Positions 1 to 8,042 of a DNA stretch of 64,000 bases are shown piece after piece. Below the pieces are notes generated by a model that searched no databases, was not told where the DNA came from, and saw nothing but the letters and a program-made list of their open reading frames with translations. A program made the position numbers and the translations under genes. Source of the DNA: Catellatospora paridis (GTDB lineage: Bacteria > Actinomycetota > Actinomycetes > Mycobacteriales > Micromonosporaceae). The stretch covers positions 248,001 to 312,000 of the forward strand of contig NZ_WBZD01000017.1 of assembly GCF_009720365.1 (NCBI RefSeq), read 5' to 3'. Position 1 is the stretch's first letter. Each line of letters begins with the position of its first letter.

Positions 1-88
1 TCAGTCCGGGGGTCGCGACGGTCGAACGGCCGAGTGAAGATCGCGCGGAACCGCCTTATGCTGATGGCGGCACAACCTCCGGTGCGGA

Positions 89-1330
89 TCAGACCGGGGG
101 CCGCCGGGTGACGGTGGAGGACTTCTTCAGCTGGAAGTCGTCGCAGGCCGAGTCGGCGACCTCGCCGCGGATGCTCTGCCCGGCCCGGGGCGAGAACGAG
201 GCTTCCAGCCCGACCATGACGTAGTCGCCCGGCCGCTTCACCCAGTGGCCCGGCCGCAGCGTGAAGCCGCTCGCCGTGTAGGTCCCCTCCAGCACGAACG
301 ATCCGCGCGGCACGTCCGGGTTGCTGCTCACCGGATAGAACTCGAACAGGGCCTCCACCTCGTGGTCGTCGACCACGAAGACGGTGAGCTTGACCCCGGT
401 CAGGCCCTGCCGGCAGCGGTAGGTGCCCTCCCAGGTCCCGGACAGGAAGGCCCGCGCCGCCGTGAGGTCGTCCGAGGCGGCGGACGGGCTGGGGGAGGCC
501 GCGGCCGAGGCGTATGCCGATCGCGAGGGCGCGACCACGAGGTCCCCGTCGGACGGTTCGTCGATCTGCTGGATCAGAAACCACGCGCCGCCGGCGAGCA
601 GGGCGATGGCGACCAGGGCCGCCACCCCGGCGAGCACCCAGGTGAGCGACTGCGACGACGAGCCGGCGGCGGCCTTCGCCGGGGGCGGCGACCACGGCGG
701 CAGGGGCTCGCCCGGCGGCGGATACGGGCCGGGGGCCAGCGGCAGCCCGCCGGTCATCGCGAGGGTGGGCGGGGCGAGGTCGTTGAGCAGCGCCTCGAGC
801 CATGTCGCGAGGCTGTTCGGCCGGTCCGCGGGCGGGGCGACCAGCGCATTGAGGATCCGGTGCTGGAACGCGGGGAAGGCGGCGCACAGCGGGTGGGTGC
901 GCAGCTGCTCGGCGAGCTGCTGGAGATCGGGACCCTGGTGGGCGAGGCGGACCGGGGGTGGCCCGCCCAGCGCGGCATGCGCGACGGCGGCGGCGAAGGC
1001 GAAGCGGTCCGCGGCGGGGCTGGTCACCGCGCCGGGCAGGAACAGCTCCGGAGCGGCGTACGGGGTGCTGCGGGCGGCTACCAGGGAGCCGTCGACGGTC
1101 CACAGCTGGCCCAGGTCGGCGGGGCTGGACGAGCCGTCGGGGCGCACCACGACCGTGGCCGGTTTGACGTCCCCGTGGGCCACCGGCACGCCGGTGCGGC
1201 GGCCGGAGTGCATCTCGTCCAGGATCACGGCGGTGCCGGCGAGCACCCGCAGCCGGTGCGACAGCCCTTCGTACGGGTTGAGCGCCAGCCAGTCGAGATA
1301 GGACTGATCGCCGAACCGGTTGTCGTACAC
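89..1330 (-). CDS. Protein-kinase-like membrane protein lacking an N-lobe
   Basis: About 413 residues from a GTG start with AGGGGG 6 nt upstream. Residues 10-110 resemble a kinase C-lobe: catalytic-loop-like HGDVKPATVVV (H52, D54), DLG at 72-74 where DFG is expected, and YAAPEL near 91-96 in place of the APE motif. The Asn that normally follows the catalytic loop is Thr. No glycine-rich loop or VAIK lysine is present, and only 186 bp separate this start from the divergent HEAT gene, so a full N-lobe cannot fit. A proline-rich linker leads to one membrane helix (~229-252) and an outer domain with WEGTYRC (~290-413). Kinase-like homology may begin slightly upstream of this GTG (a YIV hinge-like stretch), so the gene may be 5'-truncated. 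A signalling or scaffold role is inference; catalysis is doubtful. Confidence 0.6.
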   Translation of the reverse strand: MYDNRFGDQSYLDWLALNPYEGLSHRLRVLAGTAVILDEMHSGRRTGVPVAHGDVKPATVVVRPDGSSSPADLGQLWTVDGSLVAARSTPYAAPELFLPGAVTSPAADRFAFAAAVAHAALGGPPPVRLAHQGPDLQQLAEQLRTHPLCAAFPAFQHRILNALVAPPADRPNSLATWLEALLNDLAPPTLAMTGGLPLAPGPYPPPGEPLPPWSPPPAKAAAGSSSQSLTWVLAGVAALVAIALLAGGAWFLIQQIDEPSDGDLVVAPSRSAYASAAASPSPSAASDDLTAARAFLSGTWEGTYRCRQGLTGVKLTVFVVDDHEVEALFEFYPVSSNPDVPRGSFVLEGTYTASGFTLRPGHWVKRPGDYVMVGLEASFSPRAGQSIRGEVADSACDDFQLKKSSTVTRRPPV

Positions 1331-1516
1331 GGCATCCCCCTGTCGCGGCGCGAGCCCGTCGACAATATAGACGGCCGTGTCACCGCGAGCGCGCCGCCCG
1401 CGCCCCGGGGGCGGGCGGCGCACTCGGGCCTCAGGCGGAGGCCTCCGATGCCCGCTGCGGTCGGGTGCCGCGAAACAGGTCTGCCGTGGCCTGGGACGCG
1501 GTGACAGTATGTCCCG

Positions 1517-2536
1517 GTGAACTCCCGAGAGCAGATGTTCGACCAGGCCGTGTCTGCCTGGCAGGCGGAGCCCCGCGACGGCGAGGCCGTCGACGCGCTG
1601 CTCGAGACGATCGTCAGGCCGGATCCGGCGGTGGCAGTGGACCAGGCGCGGGCGCACCTTGCCGCGGCGGACGATGCCGTGCGCGGCGTCGCCTGGCAGT
1701 TGCTCGGGATCGCGGCGCAGCTGGGCGACGAGCACGTCCATCATGACGTCGCCGGTCTGGCGATCGCGGCGTACGCCGGGGAGGAGTGTGCCGACGTGCT
1801 GGAGGGCATCGCCTGGGCGCTCGGCGGCGCGGGGGAGGCCCGTGGGGTGCCCGCGCTGATCGCGCTGTCCGGGTGCGCCGACGCCTCACTCAGGATCAAG
1901 GTGGCCGCAGCGCTGCCGTCGGCGATGAGCGACCCGCCCGAGGAGGCCGGGGTCGCCGCGCTGATCCGGCTCACCACCGATCCCGACCAGGAGGTCCGGA
2001 ACTGGGCGACATTCGCGCTCGGCAGGCAGACCGCCGCCGACTCCGCCGCCGTGCGCGCCGCGCTGTGGGCGCGGATCGACGACCCGTACGGCGAGGCGCG
2101 CGACGAGGCCGTGGTGGGGCTCGCGTACCGCGGCGAGCGCGCAGTGCTGCCCGTCCTGGCGGGGCTGCTGGCCCGGCCGATCGCGGGCGACGTGCTGTTC
2201 GAGGCGGCGGCGCTGCTCGGCGACCCGTCCCTGCTCGCCGTGCTGCGCGAGTTCGACGTCACCGACGACCAGGTGCGCGCGGCCGTCGCAGCCTGTGACC
2301 CGCAGGAGCGGGCCCGGCGGGATCGGCTCGACGCCGAACTGCGCGAGGCCGTCGCCGTCCGCCTGTCGGCGGCGGAGGTGGCGCTGCGACCCATGTGGGG
2401 GAGCACGGAGCGGGAGCTGCGCGTGACGGTCGGCGGCCACGAGTCGTGGTACGACGCCGACAGCCTGCTGCGGCGGGCCTCTGGCGACCCGCAGCACGCG
2501 GCGCGACTCGTGCGCGCGGACCTCGGCTCGGCCTGA
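1517..2536 (+). CDS. HEAT-repeat protein
   Basis: A 339-residue soluble protein built of alpha-helical HEAT-like units with recurring patterns such as LRIKVAAALP, VRNWATFALGR and ARDEAVVGLAYRG. Such proteins are scaffolds that bind other proteins; no enzymatic motif is visible. The GTG at 1517 has no clear ribosome-binding site. ATG at 1535 (MFDQAVSAW), preceded by GAGAG, is an alternative that removes six residues. The gene is divergent from the kinase-like gene and its stop lies 4 bp from the stop of the convergent serine hydrolase gene. The partner is unknown. Confidence 0.75.
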   Translation: MNSREQMFDQAVSAWQAEPRDGEAVDALLETIVRPDPAVAVDQARAHLAAADDAVRGVAWQLLGIAAQLGDEHVHHDVAGLAIAAYAGEECADVLEGIAWALGGAGEARGVPALIALSGCADASLRIKVAAALPSAMSDPPEEAGVAALIRLTTDPDQEVRNWATFALGRQTAADSAAVRAALWARIDDPYGEARDEAVVGLAYRGERAVLPVLAGLLARPIAGDVLFEAAALLGDPSLLAVLREFDVTDDQVRAAVAACDPQERARRDRLDAELREAVAVRLSAAEVALRPMWGSTERELRVTVGGHESWYDADSLLRRASGDPQHAARLVRADLGSA

Positions 2537-2540
2537 CCGG

Positions 2541-3455
2541 TCAGATCAGGCTGGACGCGGCGCGCACCTGGGTCGTGACCGACTTGGCGATGTTCACCCC
2601 GTGCGACATCCCCAGACTGATGGGGTATCGGGTCAGCACGGCCATGGTCCAGTCGTCGCCGAGCGCCAAGCAGTTGACGTTCCATACGCCCAGGTCGCCG
2701 CGCTGCACCCACCCGTTCTTGATGGCGATGGCAGGCTGTTCCGCGGCGGGGAAGACGCGGCGGATGCCGAAGTTGCCGTCGCCGCGCACCGCGCGCATCT
2801 CGTCGACGAGGTAGCCGGTCCACTTCGGGCCGGCCGCGGTGCCCGTGCCGATGGCGTGGGCGATGCGGCAGGTGTCGCGGGCGGACAGCAGGGTCTTGCT
2901 CCAGTCCGGGCCGGCCTGGGAGTCGGTCAGCTTGCAGACGGAGATCAGGCGGGTGATCGTGTTGCGCCCGCCGAGCTCGTTCCAGAGCGCCGAGGCCACC
3001 GCGTTGTCGCTGTCGCGGATCATCTTGCGGACGTCGGCCAGCTGCGCCGAGCTCGGGGTCCGGCCGACCTCGGTGGCGCGGCGCAGGTAGTCGGCGGCCA
3101 GCCAAGCCTTGATCATCGAGGCGGTCATGTTCGTCTCGTGCATGTTCTTCGAGCCGACGATCTCGCCCGTGGTGCGGTCCAGCAGCGCCCAGTTGTACCA
3201 GCCGCTGGTGGTCACCTTGACCAGGTCGCCCGCGTTGGCCGCGGTCAGCGCGCCGGCACGCTCCACCCCCGGCGGGCCGGGCTGGGCGGGCACGGTGCCC
3301 GGCGCGGTGTCGCCCGGCGCGGGCGGGTCGTGCCAGACCGGCGCCGCGCCGGGGTCCGCGCCGCCGCGGCCGGCCAGCCAGAGGCCGCCGGTGGCCAGCG
3401 CGGTCACGCCCACGCCGCCGGCCAGCAGGGCACGTCGACGGGTGTGCTCGGTCAT
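2541..3455 (-). CDS. Serine hydrolase, class A beta-lactamase fold, exported
   Basis: 304 residues. The N-terminus has RRR followed by a hydrophobic stretch (residues 6-28), resembling a Tat or Sec signal. The three superfamily motifs are present: S113-M-I-K116 (SxxK nucleophile), S149-D-N151 and K246-N-G248 (KTG-box equivalent). KNG instead of KTG and the long Pro-rich segment after the signal suggest a cell-wall-acting or generic serine hydrolase rather than a true beta-lactamase; drug resistance is not implied. The ATG has GGAG 8 nt upstream. Convergent with the HEAT-repeat gene. Confidence 0.8.
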   Translation of the reverse strand: MTEHTRRRALLAGGVGVTALATGGLWLAGRGGADPGAAPVWHDPPAPGDTAPGTVPAQPGPPGVERAGALTAANAGDLVKVTTSGWYNWALLDRTTGEIVGSKNMHETNMTASMIKAWLAADYLRRATEVGRTPSSAQLADVRKMIRDSDNAVASALWNELGGRNTITRLISVCKLTDSQAGPDWSKTLLSARDTCRIAHAIGTGTAAGPKWTGYLVDEMRAVRGDGNFGIRRVFPAAEQPAIAIKNGWVQRGDLGVWNVNCLALGDDWTMAVLTRYPISLGMSHGVNIAKSVTTQVRAASSLI

Positions 3456-3584
3456 GACGGGGTCTCCGGGGGGTGCGGAGTGGTGGCCGGCGGCGGGGGT
3501 GCGCGTCCGGCGGTTCAGCGCGTGGGTGTGCTTATGCCGTCGATGATGCCCGACGCGGAGCCTTCGTGTGATCCTCGGTCCGGG

Positions 3585-4244
3585 TCAGTCCAGGCTGATC
3601 GTTCCGGTGATGGTGGTCGGGCCGGGCGCGGCGAGCGCGTCGGCGATGCCGCCGGCCCAGCCGCGGATCGCGTCCCAGTCCCGGAAGTCGCCCTCGGGCG
3701 CGCGCAGCGCCACGACAAGGGCCTGCTCGGCGATGCTCAGCCGGCTGTGCTCCAGCCGCCCGGCGAACACCCGGTGCTCGCGGGCTCCGGTGGCCTCGGC
3801 GATGGCGGTGACGTCGACCGGGTCCTCGTCGGGCATCGGCGGGTCGCCGACCGGGCCGCTGGAGAACAGCCACACCGGATGCGAGGACAGCACCGCGGCG
3901 TGGCTCTGCACGAACCAGCGGGCCGGTTGCAGCCAGTGCCCGGAGTACACGGCGCTGCCGATGACGAACGCGTCGAAGCCGTCGGCCTGCACGGACGGGT
4001 CGATCTCGTGGGCTTCGGCGTCGAAGCCGCGTTCGGTGAGGACCTTCGCGATGGCGTTGGCGATCTCCGCGGTCGCCTCGTACTTCGACGCCGCCGCCAC
4101 CAGCACGCGGCGCGGCGGTCCGGTCTGGCCGGTGAGCGCTTCGGGTAGCTCCTCCAGCTGCGCCATGACCAGGCGCTGCAGCGGCGGTTCCAGCAGCGGG
4201 GGCGCGGTGGTCGGGGCGGCGGCGGGAGCGGGAGCCGTGGTCAT
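3585..4244 (-). CDS. Flavodoxin-domain protein
   Basis: 219 residues. After a ~45-residue Ala/Pro-rich N-terminus, the flavodoxin-like core begins with RRVLVAAASKYEATAEIA, the phosphate-binding-loop region, and continues with FVIGSAVYSGHW, the segment that lies over the flavin in HemG-like flavodoxins. It probably binds FMN and carries electrons in the cytoplasm; a protoporphyrinogen-oxidase role is only a family possibility. Its ATG overlaps the stop of the DUF1876 gene in an ATGA, so the two are probably translationally coupled. Confidence 0.8.
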   Translation of the reverse strand: MTTAPAPAAAPTTAPPLLEPPLQRLVMAQLEELPEALTGQTGPPRRVLVAAASKYEATAEIANAIAKVLTERGFDAEAHEIDPSVQADGFDAFVIGSAVYSGHWLQPARWFVQSHAAVLSSHPVWLFSSGPVGDPPMPDEDPVDVTAIAEATGAREHRVFAGRLEHSRLSIAEQALVVALRAPEGDFRDWDAIRGWAGGIADALAAPGPTTITGTISLD

Positions 4245-4492
4245 GCGGGGGTCCGCTCGAGGTCGGCGTCGGCCTGCGCGAGCAGCCGCTGTCCGAGCTC
4301 GACCAGCGCACGGCCGGCGGCCAGCTCGTCGCCGATCGCCGGCACGTCCTCGTCGAACCGGCTGCGCGCCGCGCGGCCGTCGCCGCGCATCGCGGGCGTG
4401 GTGGCGCCGGTGTCGAGGCGGGCGTGCGCCTGCGTACGGCCGGAGCCGTCGTCGTCGATGGTGATGTCGACGGTCCAGTGCTTCGTGCTCAT
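4241..4492 (-). CDS. DUF1876 domain protein
   Basis: 83 residues starting MSTKHWTVDITIDDDG, typical of the DUF1876 family of small actinobacterial proteins (conserved features: DEDVPAIGDELAAGRAL and a C-terminal helix). The ATG at 4492 is preferred because GGGAGG stands 8 nt before it; a longer in-frame reading upstream has no support. Biochemical role unknown; often found near stress or redox genes. First gene of a two-gene operon with the flavodoxin, joined by ATGA. Confidence 0.8.
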   Translation of the reverse strand: MSTKHWTVDITIDDDGSGRTQAHARLDTGATTPAMRGDGRAARSRFDEDVPAIGDELAAGRALVELGQRLLAQADADLERTPA

Positions 4493-4680
4493 CGGCCCGG
4501 CCTCCCGGCAGTCACGCGCCGACACGCCGTCAGGTCGCGTGCCGCCCCTGCCATTGTCGCGCCCGCGGCGCTCGGGTTGGGCCGGTTGGCCTGCACAAAG
4601 GCGTTTTGTCCCAACGAGCGCCCGCCGCGCCCGGCACCGTGATGGCGGCGGAACGGGCCCGTGCTCACTATGGTGTGCGT

Positions 4681-4776
4681 GTGTCCAGCGAACAGGTGTA
4701 CGCGGGTGTCTTCGGCACCATCCTCGGAATCGCGCTGCTCGTGGCCGCCATCCGCTGGATGTTCGGCAAGCGGTGA
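4681..4776 (+). CDS. Small single-pass membrane peptide
   Basis: 31 residues from GTG, reading VSSEQVYAGVFG, then a hydrophobic helix (TILGIALLVAAI), then RWMFGKR. It has the shape of a one-helix membrane peptide with a basic cytoplasmic tail. Support: TATGGT at 4669-4674 lies exactly 6 nt before the GTG, the same spacing as the other leaderless-type starts in this window. An in-frame ATG at 4642 would give 44 residues. No homology can be claimed; function unknown. Confidence 0.4.
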   Translation: MSSEQVYAGVFGTILGIALLVAAIRWMFGKR

Positions 4777-4783
4777 AGCGGGA

Positions 4784-4845
4784 TGTAAAGAATAGCTGAC
4801 ATCGTGTACGCTCGGTCGTACCGGCGATGTCAAGGATTCTTTACA
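4784..4845. promoter_or_regulatory. Two inverted copies of an 18-bp operator
   Basis: Site 1 (4784-4801) reads TGTAAAGAATAGCTGACA. Site 2 (4828-4845) read on the minus strand is TGTAAAGAATCCTTGACA, matching at 16 of 18 positions. Each site is also an imperfect palindrome (TGTnAAG-like halves). The pair forms a large inverted repeat with arms GATGTAAAGAAT and ATTCTTTACATC at 4782-4793 and 4836-4847. It lies 27-90 bp before the membrane-protein/XRE operon, so autoregulation by the XRE protein is the natural inference. Confidence 0.65.
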
Positions 4846-4871
4846 TCGTCGGCCGACCGAGAGGATCTGCC

Positions 4872-5345
4872 ATGACCTCGTGCAAGCCCGCGCCCGCCGC
4901 CGACACCGACCGCGTCCCGACCACCTTCGAGGAACGCAACACCTGGTGGGTGGCCATCCTGGTGCCCGCAACGACGCTGGTGTACTTCGCCGTGGTGCTC
5001 CCGCGGCTGTTGAGCCGGCCCGCCGCCGAGGTCGCCTGGGTGACGCCGATGCTGTGGGCGATCGGCGTCACGTTCGTCGGCACGATCCTCGGCTCGATCG
5101 TGTCGGCGATGGTCGCCCGGGACGGCCACACCGAATCCGACGTGCGGGACAAGCAGATCGTGCGGCACGGCGACCGGATCGCCCAGGGCGTCATGGCCTT
5201 CGGCGCCGCCGCGGTGCTGGTGCTGGCGATGGTGCGGGCCGACCAGTTCTGGATCGGCAACGTCCTGTTCCTGATCGGCGCCGTCGGCACCACCTGGGGC
5301 GCGATCGCCAAGATCCGGGCGTACCGCGGCGCGTTCCATGGTTAA
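4872..5345 (+). CDS. Four-helix membrane protein of an XRE-regulated pair
   Basis: 157 residues. Four hydrophobic segments can be read, near residues 20-40, 52-78, 105-122 and 128-143 (for example LVYFAVVLP, VTFVGTILGSIVSAMV and AAAVLVLAMV). The ATG at 4872 is chosen because GAGAGG precedes it and the duplicated operator ends just upstream. The last 8 nt overlap the start of the XRE regulator gene, an arrangement common for DUF2178-like membrane proteins with a small helix-turn-helix partner. Substrate and function unknown. Confidence 0.75.
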   Translation: MTSCKPAPAADTDRVPTTFEERNTWWVAILVPATTLVYFAVVLPRLLSRPAAEVAWVTPMLWAIGVTFVGTILGSIVSAMVARDGHTESDVRDKQIVRHGDRIAQGVMAFGAAAVLVLAMVRADQFWIGNVLFLIGAVGTTWGAIAKIRAYRGAFHG

Positions 5346-5562
5346 GCCCACCCGCGTCACCAATCGCATCCGGCTGCTGCGCGCCGAGCACGGCGAGATG
5401 ACGCAGGCCGAGCTGGCGGAGCGGGTGGGCGTCACCCGCCAGACCGTCATCGCCATCGAGCAGGGCCGCTACTCGCCGTCGCTGGAGATGGCGTTCCAGC
5501 TCGCCCACGTCTTCAAGGTGCCCCTCGACGACGTGTTCCAGTACCCCGGCGACGCCGCGTAG
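5338..5562 (+). CDS. XRE-family transcriptional regulator, 74 aa
   Basis: A minimal helix-turn-helix protein: TQAELAERVGVTRQTVIAIEQGRYSPSLEMAFQLAHVF is the canonical XRE/Cro fold, followed by the VPLDDVFQY ending seen in small regulators of this class. There is no sensor domain, so it may respond through its membrane-protein partner. ATG overlaps the upstream gene by 8 nt. Probable operators are the two 18-bp sites at 4784-4845. Confidence 0.9.
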   Translation: MVKPTRVTNRIRLLRAEHGEMTQAELAERVGVTRQTVIAIEQGRYSPSLEMAFQLAHVFKVPLDDVFQYPGDAA

Positions 5563-5621
5563 CTGCTCCTGGGCCGACGGCCCCCGCCCCGGCCCGGGCC
5601 GGGTGATGGCATCATGGCCCG

Positions 5622-6734
5622 ATGGCTGCTGAGGATCCGGCGGAGCGCCGCTGGCGGACGATGCGCGGCTGCGACCGGATCCTGTCCGGGCACCGCACGC
5701 CGTCCCTGCGCGAACGGCTCGAGGACCTCGCCGCCGTCGACTACGACGGTCTCGACGACCGGCCCGACTTCTACGGCGGCGGACCGGTCGCGGCGCTGGA
5801 GCGGCGCGTCGCCGGGCTGCTCGGCAAACCGGACGCGGTGTTCTTCCCGACCGGCACCATGGCCCAGCAGGTGGCGCTGCGCTGCTGGGCCGAGCGCACC
5901 GGGAACCGCGCCGTGGCCCTGCACCCGCTCGGGCACCTGGAGGTGCACGAGCGCAAGGCCTATCAGACGCTGACCGGGTTGCGCGGGGTGTGGCCGACGA
6001 CGGACCCGCGCCAGCCGACCGCGCAGGAGGTACGCGACCTCGACGAGCCGTTCGGCACGCTGCTGGTCGAGCTGCCGCTGCGCGACGCGGGCTTCCTGCT
6101 GCCCACCTGGGACGAGCTGAACGCCCTGGTGGCGGCGGCCCGGTCGCGCGGCGCGAAGGTGCACTTCGACGGGGCCCGGCTGTGGGAGTCGGTGTTCCAC
6201 CTGGGCCGGGACCTGCCGACGGTGGCCGGGCTGGCCGACAGCGTCTACGTCTCGCTGTACAAGACCCTCGGCGGGCTGTCCGGTGCGCTGCTGGCCGGGG
6301 CCGAGGACTTCACCGCGCAGGCGCGCGCCTGGCGGCACCGCTACGGCGGGCAGCTGTTCCAGCAGTGGCCGGCAGTGCTGGCCGCGCTGGGCGGCCTCGA
6401 CCGCGAGCTGCCCCGCCTGCCCGAATACGTCGCCCACGCGAAGACCGTGGCCGCGGCGCTGGGCGCACTGCCCGGCGCGCGGGTGTTCCCGCACGAGCCG
6501 CACACCCACCAGTTCCAGCTGTGGCTGCCCGGCCCGGCGACGGCGCTCAACCAGGCGGTGCTGGCCCTGGCCGAGCAGCAGAAGACGTGGTTCGCCAACT
6601 CGTTCACCGACCGGTCCCCGGGGATGGCGATGACCGAGATCACGGTGGCCGCCCCGGCGCTGGAGTGGACCGCCGCCGACGTCACCGCGGCCGGTCTAGG
6701 CCTGCTGGAACTGGTCGCCGCGGTAGCGGGCTGA
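5622..6734 (+). CDS. Threonine-aldolase family PLP enzyme (beta-eliminating lyase)
   Basis: 370 residues with the fold-type I PLP pattern of the low-specificity threonine aldolase group: DFYGGGPVAALERRVAGLLG near the N-terminus, FPTGTMAQQVALR in the cofactor-phosphate region, VHFDGARLWES holding the Asp that contacts the pyridine nitrogen, and SLYKTLGG with the presumed Schiff-base Lys. The family cleaves beta-hydroxy amino acids to glycine and an aldehyde; the substrate here is unproven. It is followed 10 bp later by a nucleoside-kinase-like gene on the same strand. Confidence 0.85.
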   Translation: MAAEDPAERRWRTMRGCDRILSGHRTPSLRERLEDLAAVDYDGLDDRPDFYGGGPVAALERRVAGLLGKPDAVFFPTGTMAQQVALRCWAERTGNRAVALHPLGHLEVHERKAYQTLTGLRGVWPTTDPRQPTAQEVRDLDEPFGTLLVELPLRDAGFLLPTWDELNALVAAARSRGAKVHFDGARLWESVFHLGRDLPTVAGLADSVYVSLYKTLGGLSGALLAGAEDFTAQARAWRHRYGGQLFQQWPAVLAALGGLDRELPRLPEYVAHAKTVAAALGALPGARVFPHEPHTHQFQLWLPGPATALNQAVLALAEQQKTWFANSFTDRSPGMAMTEITVAAPALEWTAADVTAAGLGLLELVAAVAG

Positions 6735-6744
6735 GAGACTGGCC

Positions 6745-7359
6745 GTGATGCTGACGACGCTGCTCGACGAGGTGGACCGGCTGCGCGCGGCCCGGCCGGG
6801 CCGGCTGCTGATCGGCATCGCCGGCGCACCCGGCGCGGGCAAGTCGACGCTGGCCCTGGCCTTGGCCGCGAAGCTCGGCCACGCCGTGATGGTGCCGATG
6901 GACGGGTTCCACCTGGCCAACGCGGAGCTGCGGCGGCTGGGCCGGGCCGACCGCAAGGGCGCCCCCGACACCTTCGACGCCGCCGGCTACGCCGCACTGC
7001 TGCGCCGGCTGCGCGAGGCGACCGGCGAGACGGTGTACGCCCCGACGTTCGACCACGTCCTCAACGAGCCCGTCGCCGGGTCGATCCCCGTCCCGCCGGA
7101 CACCGAGGTGATCGTCACCGAGGGCAACTACCTGCTGCTGGACACCCCGCCGTGGGACCGCGTCCGGCAGCTGCTCGACCTCGCGGTCTACCTGTCGGCC
7201 GACGACGGCCCCCGGGTCGACGGGCTGCTCGCCCGCCAGCACGCCAAGGGCCTGGACCCCGACGCCGCCCGCGACTGGGTGCACCGCAGCGACGAGGCCA
7301 ACGCCCGCGTCGTCGAAGCCACCGCCACCCGCGCGGATCTGCGCCTGCACCGCGCCTGA
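6745..7359 (+). CDS. Nucleoside/nucleotide kinase family protein
   Basis: 204 residues. P-loop GAPGAGKST at ~28-36, then VPMDGFHLAN, the substrate-binding stretch of the uridine-kinase/pantothenate-kinase-like (FrcK/YggC) group, and VIVTEGNYLLLD, the Walker-B-like segment. It probably phosphorylates a small sugar or nucleoside-like molecule; the substrate cannot be read. GTG at 6745 sits 7 nt after GAGAG; ATG at 6748 is equally possible. Likely cotranscribed with the aldolase-like gene. Confidence 0.8.
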   Translation: MMLTTLLDEVDRLRAARPGRLLIGIAGAPGAGKSTLALALAAKLGHAVMVPMDGFHLANAELRRLGRADRKGAPDTFDAAGYAALLRRLREATGETVYAPTFDHVLNEPVAGSIPVPPDTEVIVTEGNYLLLDTPPWDRVRQLLDLAVYLSADDGPRVDGLLARQHAKGLDPDAARDWVHRSDEANARVVEATATRADLRLHRA

Positions 7360-7400
7360 CCACCCCGGCACGATTTGCGGCTTATGTGGAGATGTTCCGC

Positions 7401-7412
7401 TAGCCTGCCAGG
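7401..7412 (+). promoter_or_regulatory. Leaderless-type -10 element of lexA
   Basis: TAGCCT at 7401-7406 lies 6 nt before the GTG start of lexA, fitting an actinobacterial -10 (TAnnnT) whose transcript begins at the start codon. No Shine-Dalgarno sequence is present. No SOS box could be recognised between 7360 and 7412. Confidence 0.45.
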
Positions 7413-8042
7413 GTGCATTCGAAGCTCAGCGAGCGGCAGCGGCGCATCCTCGAAGTGATCCAGGACGGCGTGACCAGCCGCGGTTACCCGCCCACGCTGC
7501 GGGAGATCGGCCGGGCGGTCGGCCTGGCCGCGTCCTCATCGGTCGCGTACCACCTGCGCGAGCTGGAGGAGAAGGGCCTGCTGCAGCGCGACCGGGGCCG
7601 GCCGCGGGCGCTGAGCGTGCGGCTGCCGCTGGACGACGACGGCATCCCGCAGCAGCGCACCGCGGCGACGGTGCAGGTGCCGCTGCTCGGCACGATCGCC
7701 GCGGGCGGGCCGGTCCTGGCCGAGGAGTCCCTGGAGGAGACGCTGACGCTGTCGCGGGACCTGGTCGGCCACGGCACGCTGTTCTCCCTGCGGGTGCGCG
7801 GTGACTCGATGGTCGACGCGGCGATCTGCGACGGCGACGTGGTGGTGATCCGCCAGCAGCCGACCGCGTGCAGCGGGGAGATCGTCGCGGCGATGATCGA
7901 CGGCGAGGCGACGGTGAAGGTGTACCGGGTCAGCCGCGGGCATGTGGAGCTGGTGCCGTGCAACCCGGCGTACGACCCCATCCCCGGCGACGACGCCGTC
8001 GTGCTGGGCAAGGTGGTGGCGGTCGTACGCCGGGTGCGCTAG
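7413..8042 (+). CDS. lexA: LexA repressor
   Basis: 209 residues. The winged helix-turn-helix includes [23 protein letters not shown]. The self-cleavage site is Ala-Gly in [13 protein letters not shown]. The protease Ser is in [14 protein letters not shown] and the Lys in EATVKVYR, so all autoproteolysis residues are present. LexA represses DNA-damage genes and cleaves itself when RecA filaments form. The protein lacks the extra N-terminal residues many actinobacterial LexAs carry. No SOS box is visible in its promoter, so either autoregulation is weak or this is a second copy. Confidence 0.93.
   Translation: MHSKLSERQRRILEVIQDGVTSRGYPPTLREIGRAVGLAASSSVAYHLRELEEKGLLQRDRGRPRALSVRLPLDDDGIPQQRTAATVQVPLLGTIAAGGPVLAEESLEETLTLSRDLVGHGTLFSLRVRGDSMVDAAICDGDVVVIRQQPTACSGEIVAAMIDGEATVKVYRVSRGHVELVPCNPAYDPIPGDDAVVLGKVVAVVRRVR

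Noticed and set aside
1-88. A possible minus-strand gene end at position 1
   Set aside because: Only 88 bases are available before the kinase-like gene stop; no coding pattern or start could be supported.
7360-7412. Search for an SOS box before lexA
   Set aside because: No sequence close to CGAAC-N4-GTTCG is present in the short upstream region.
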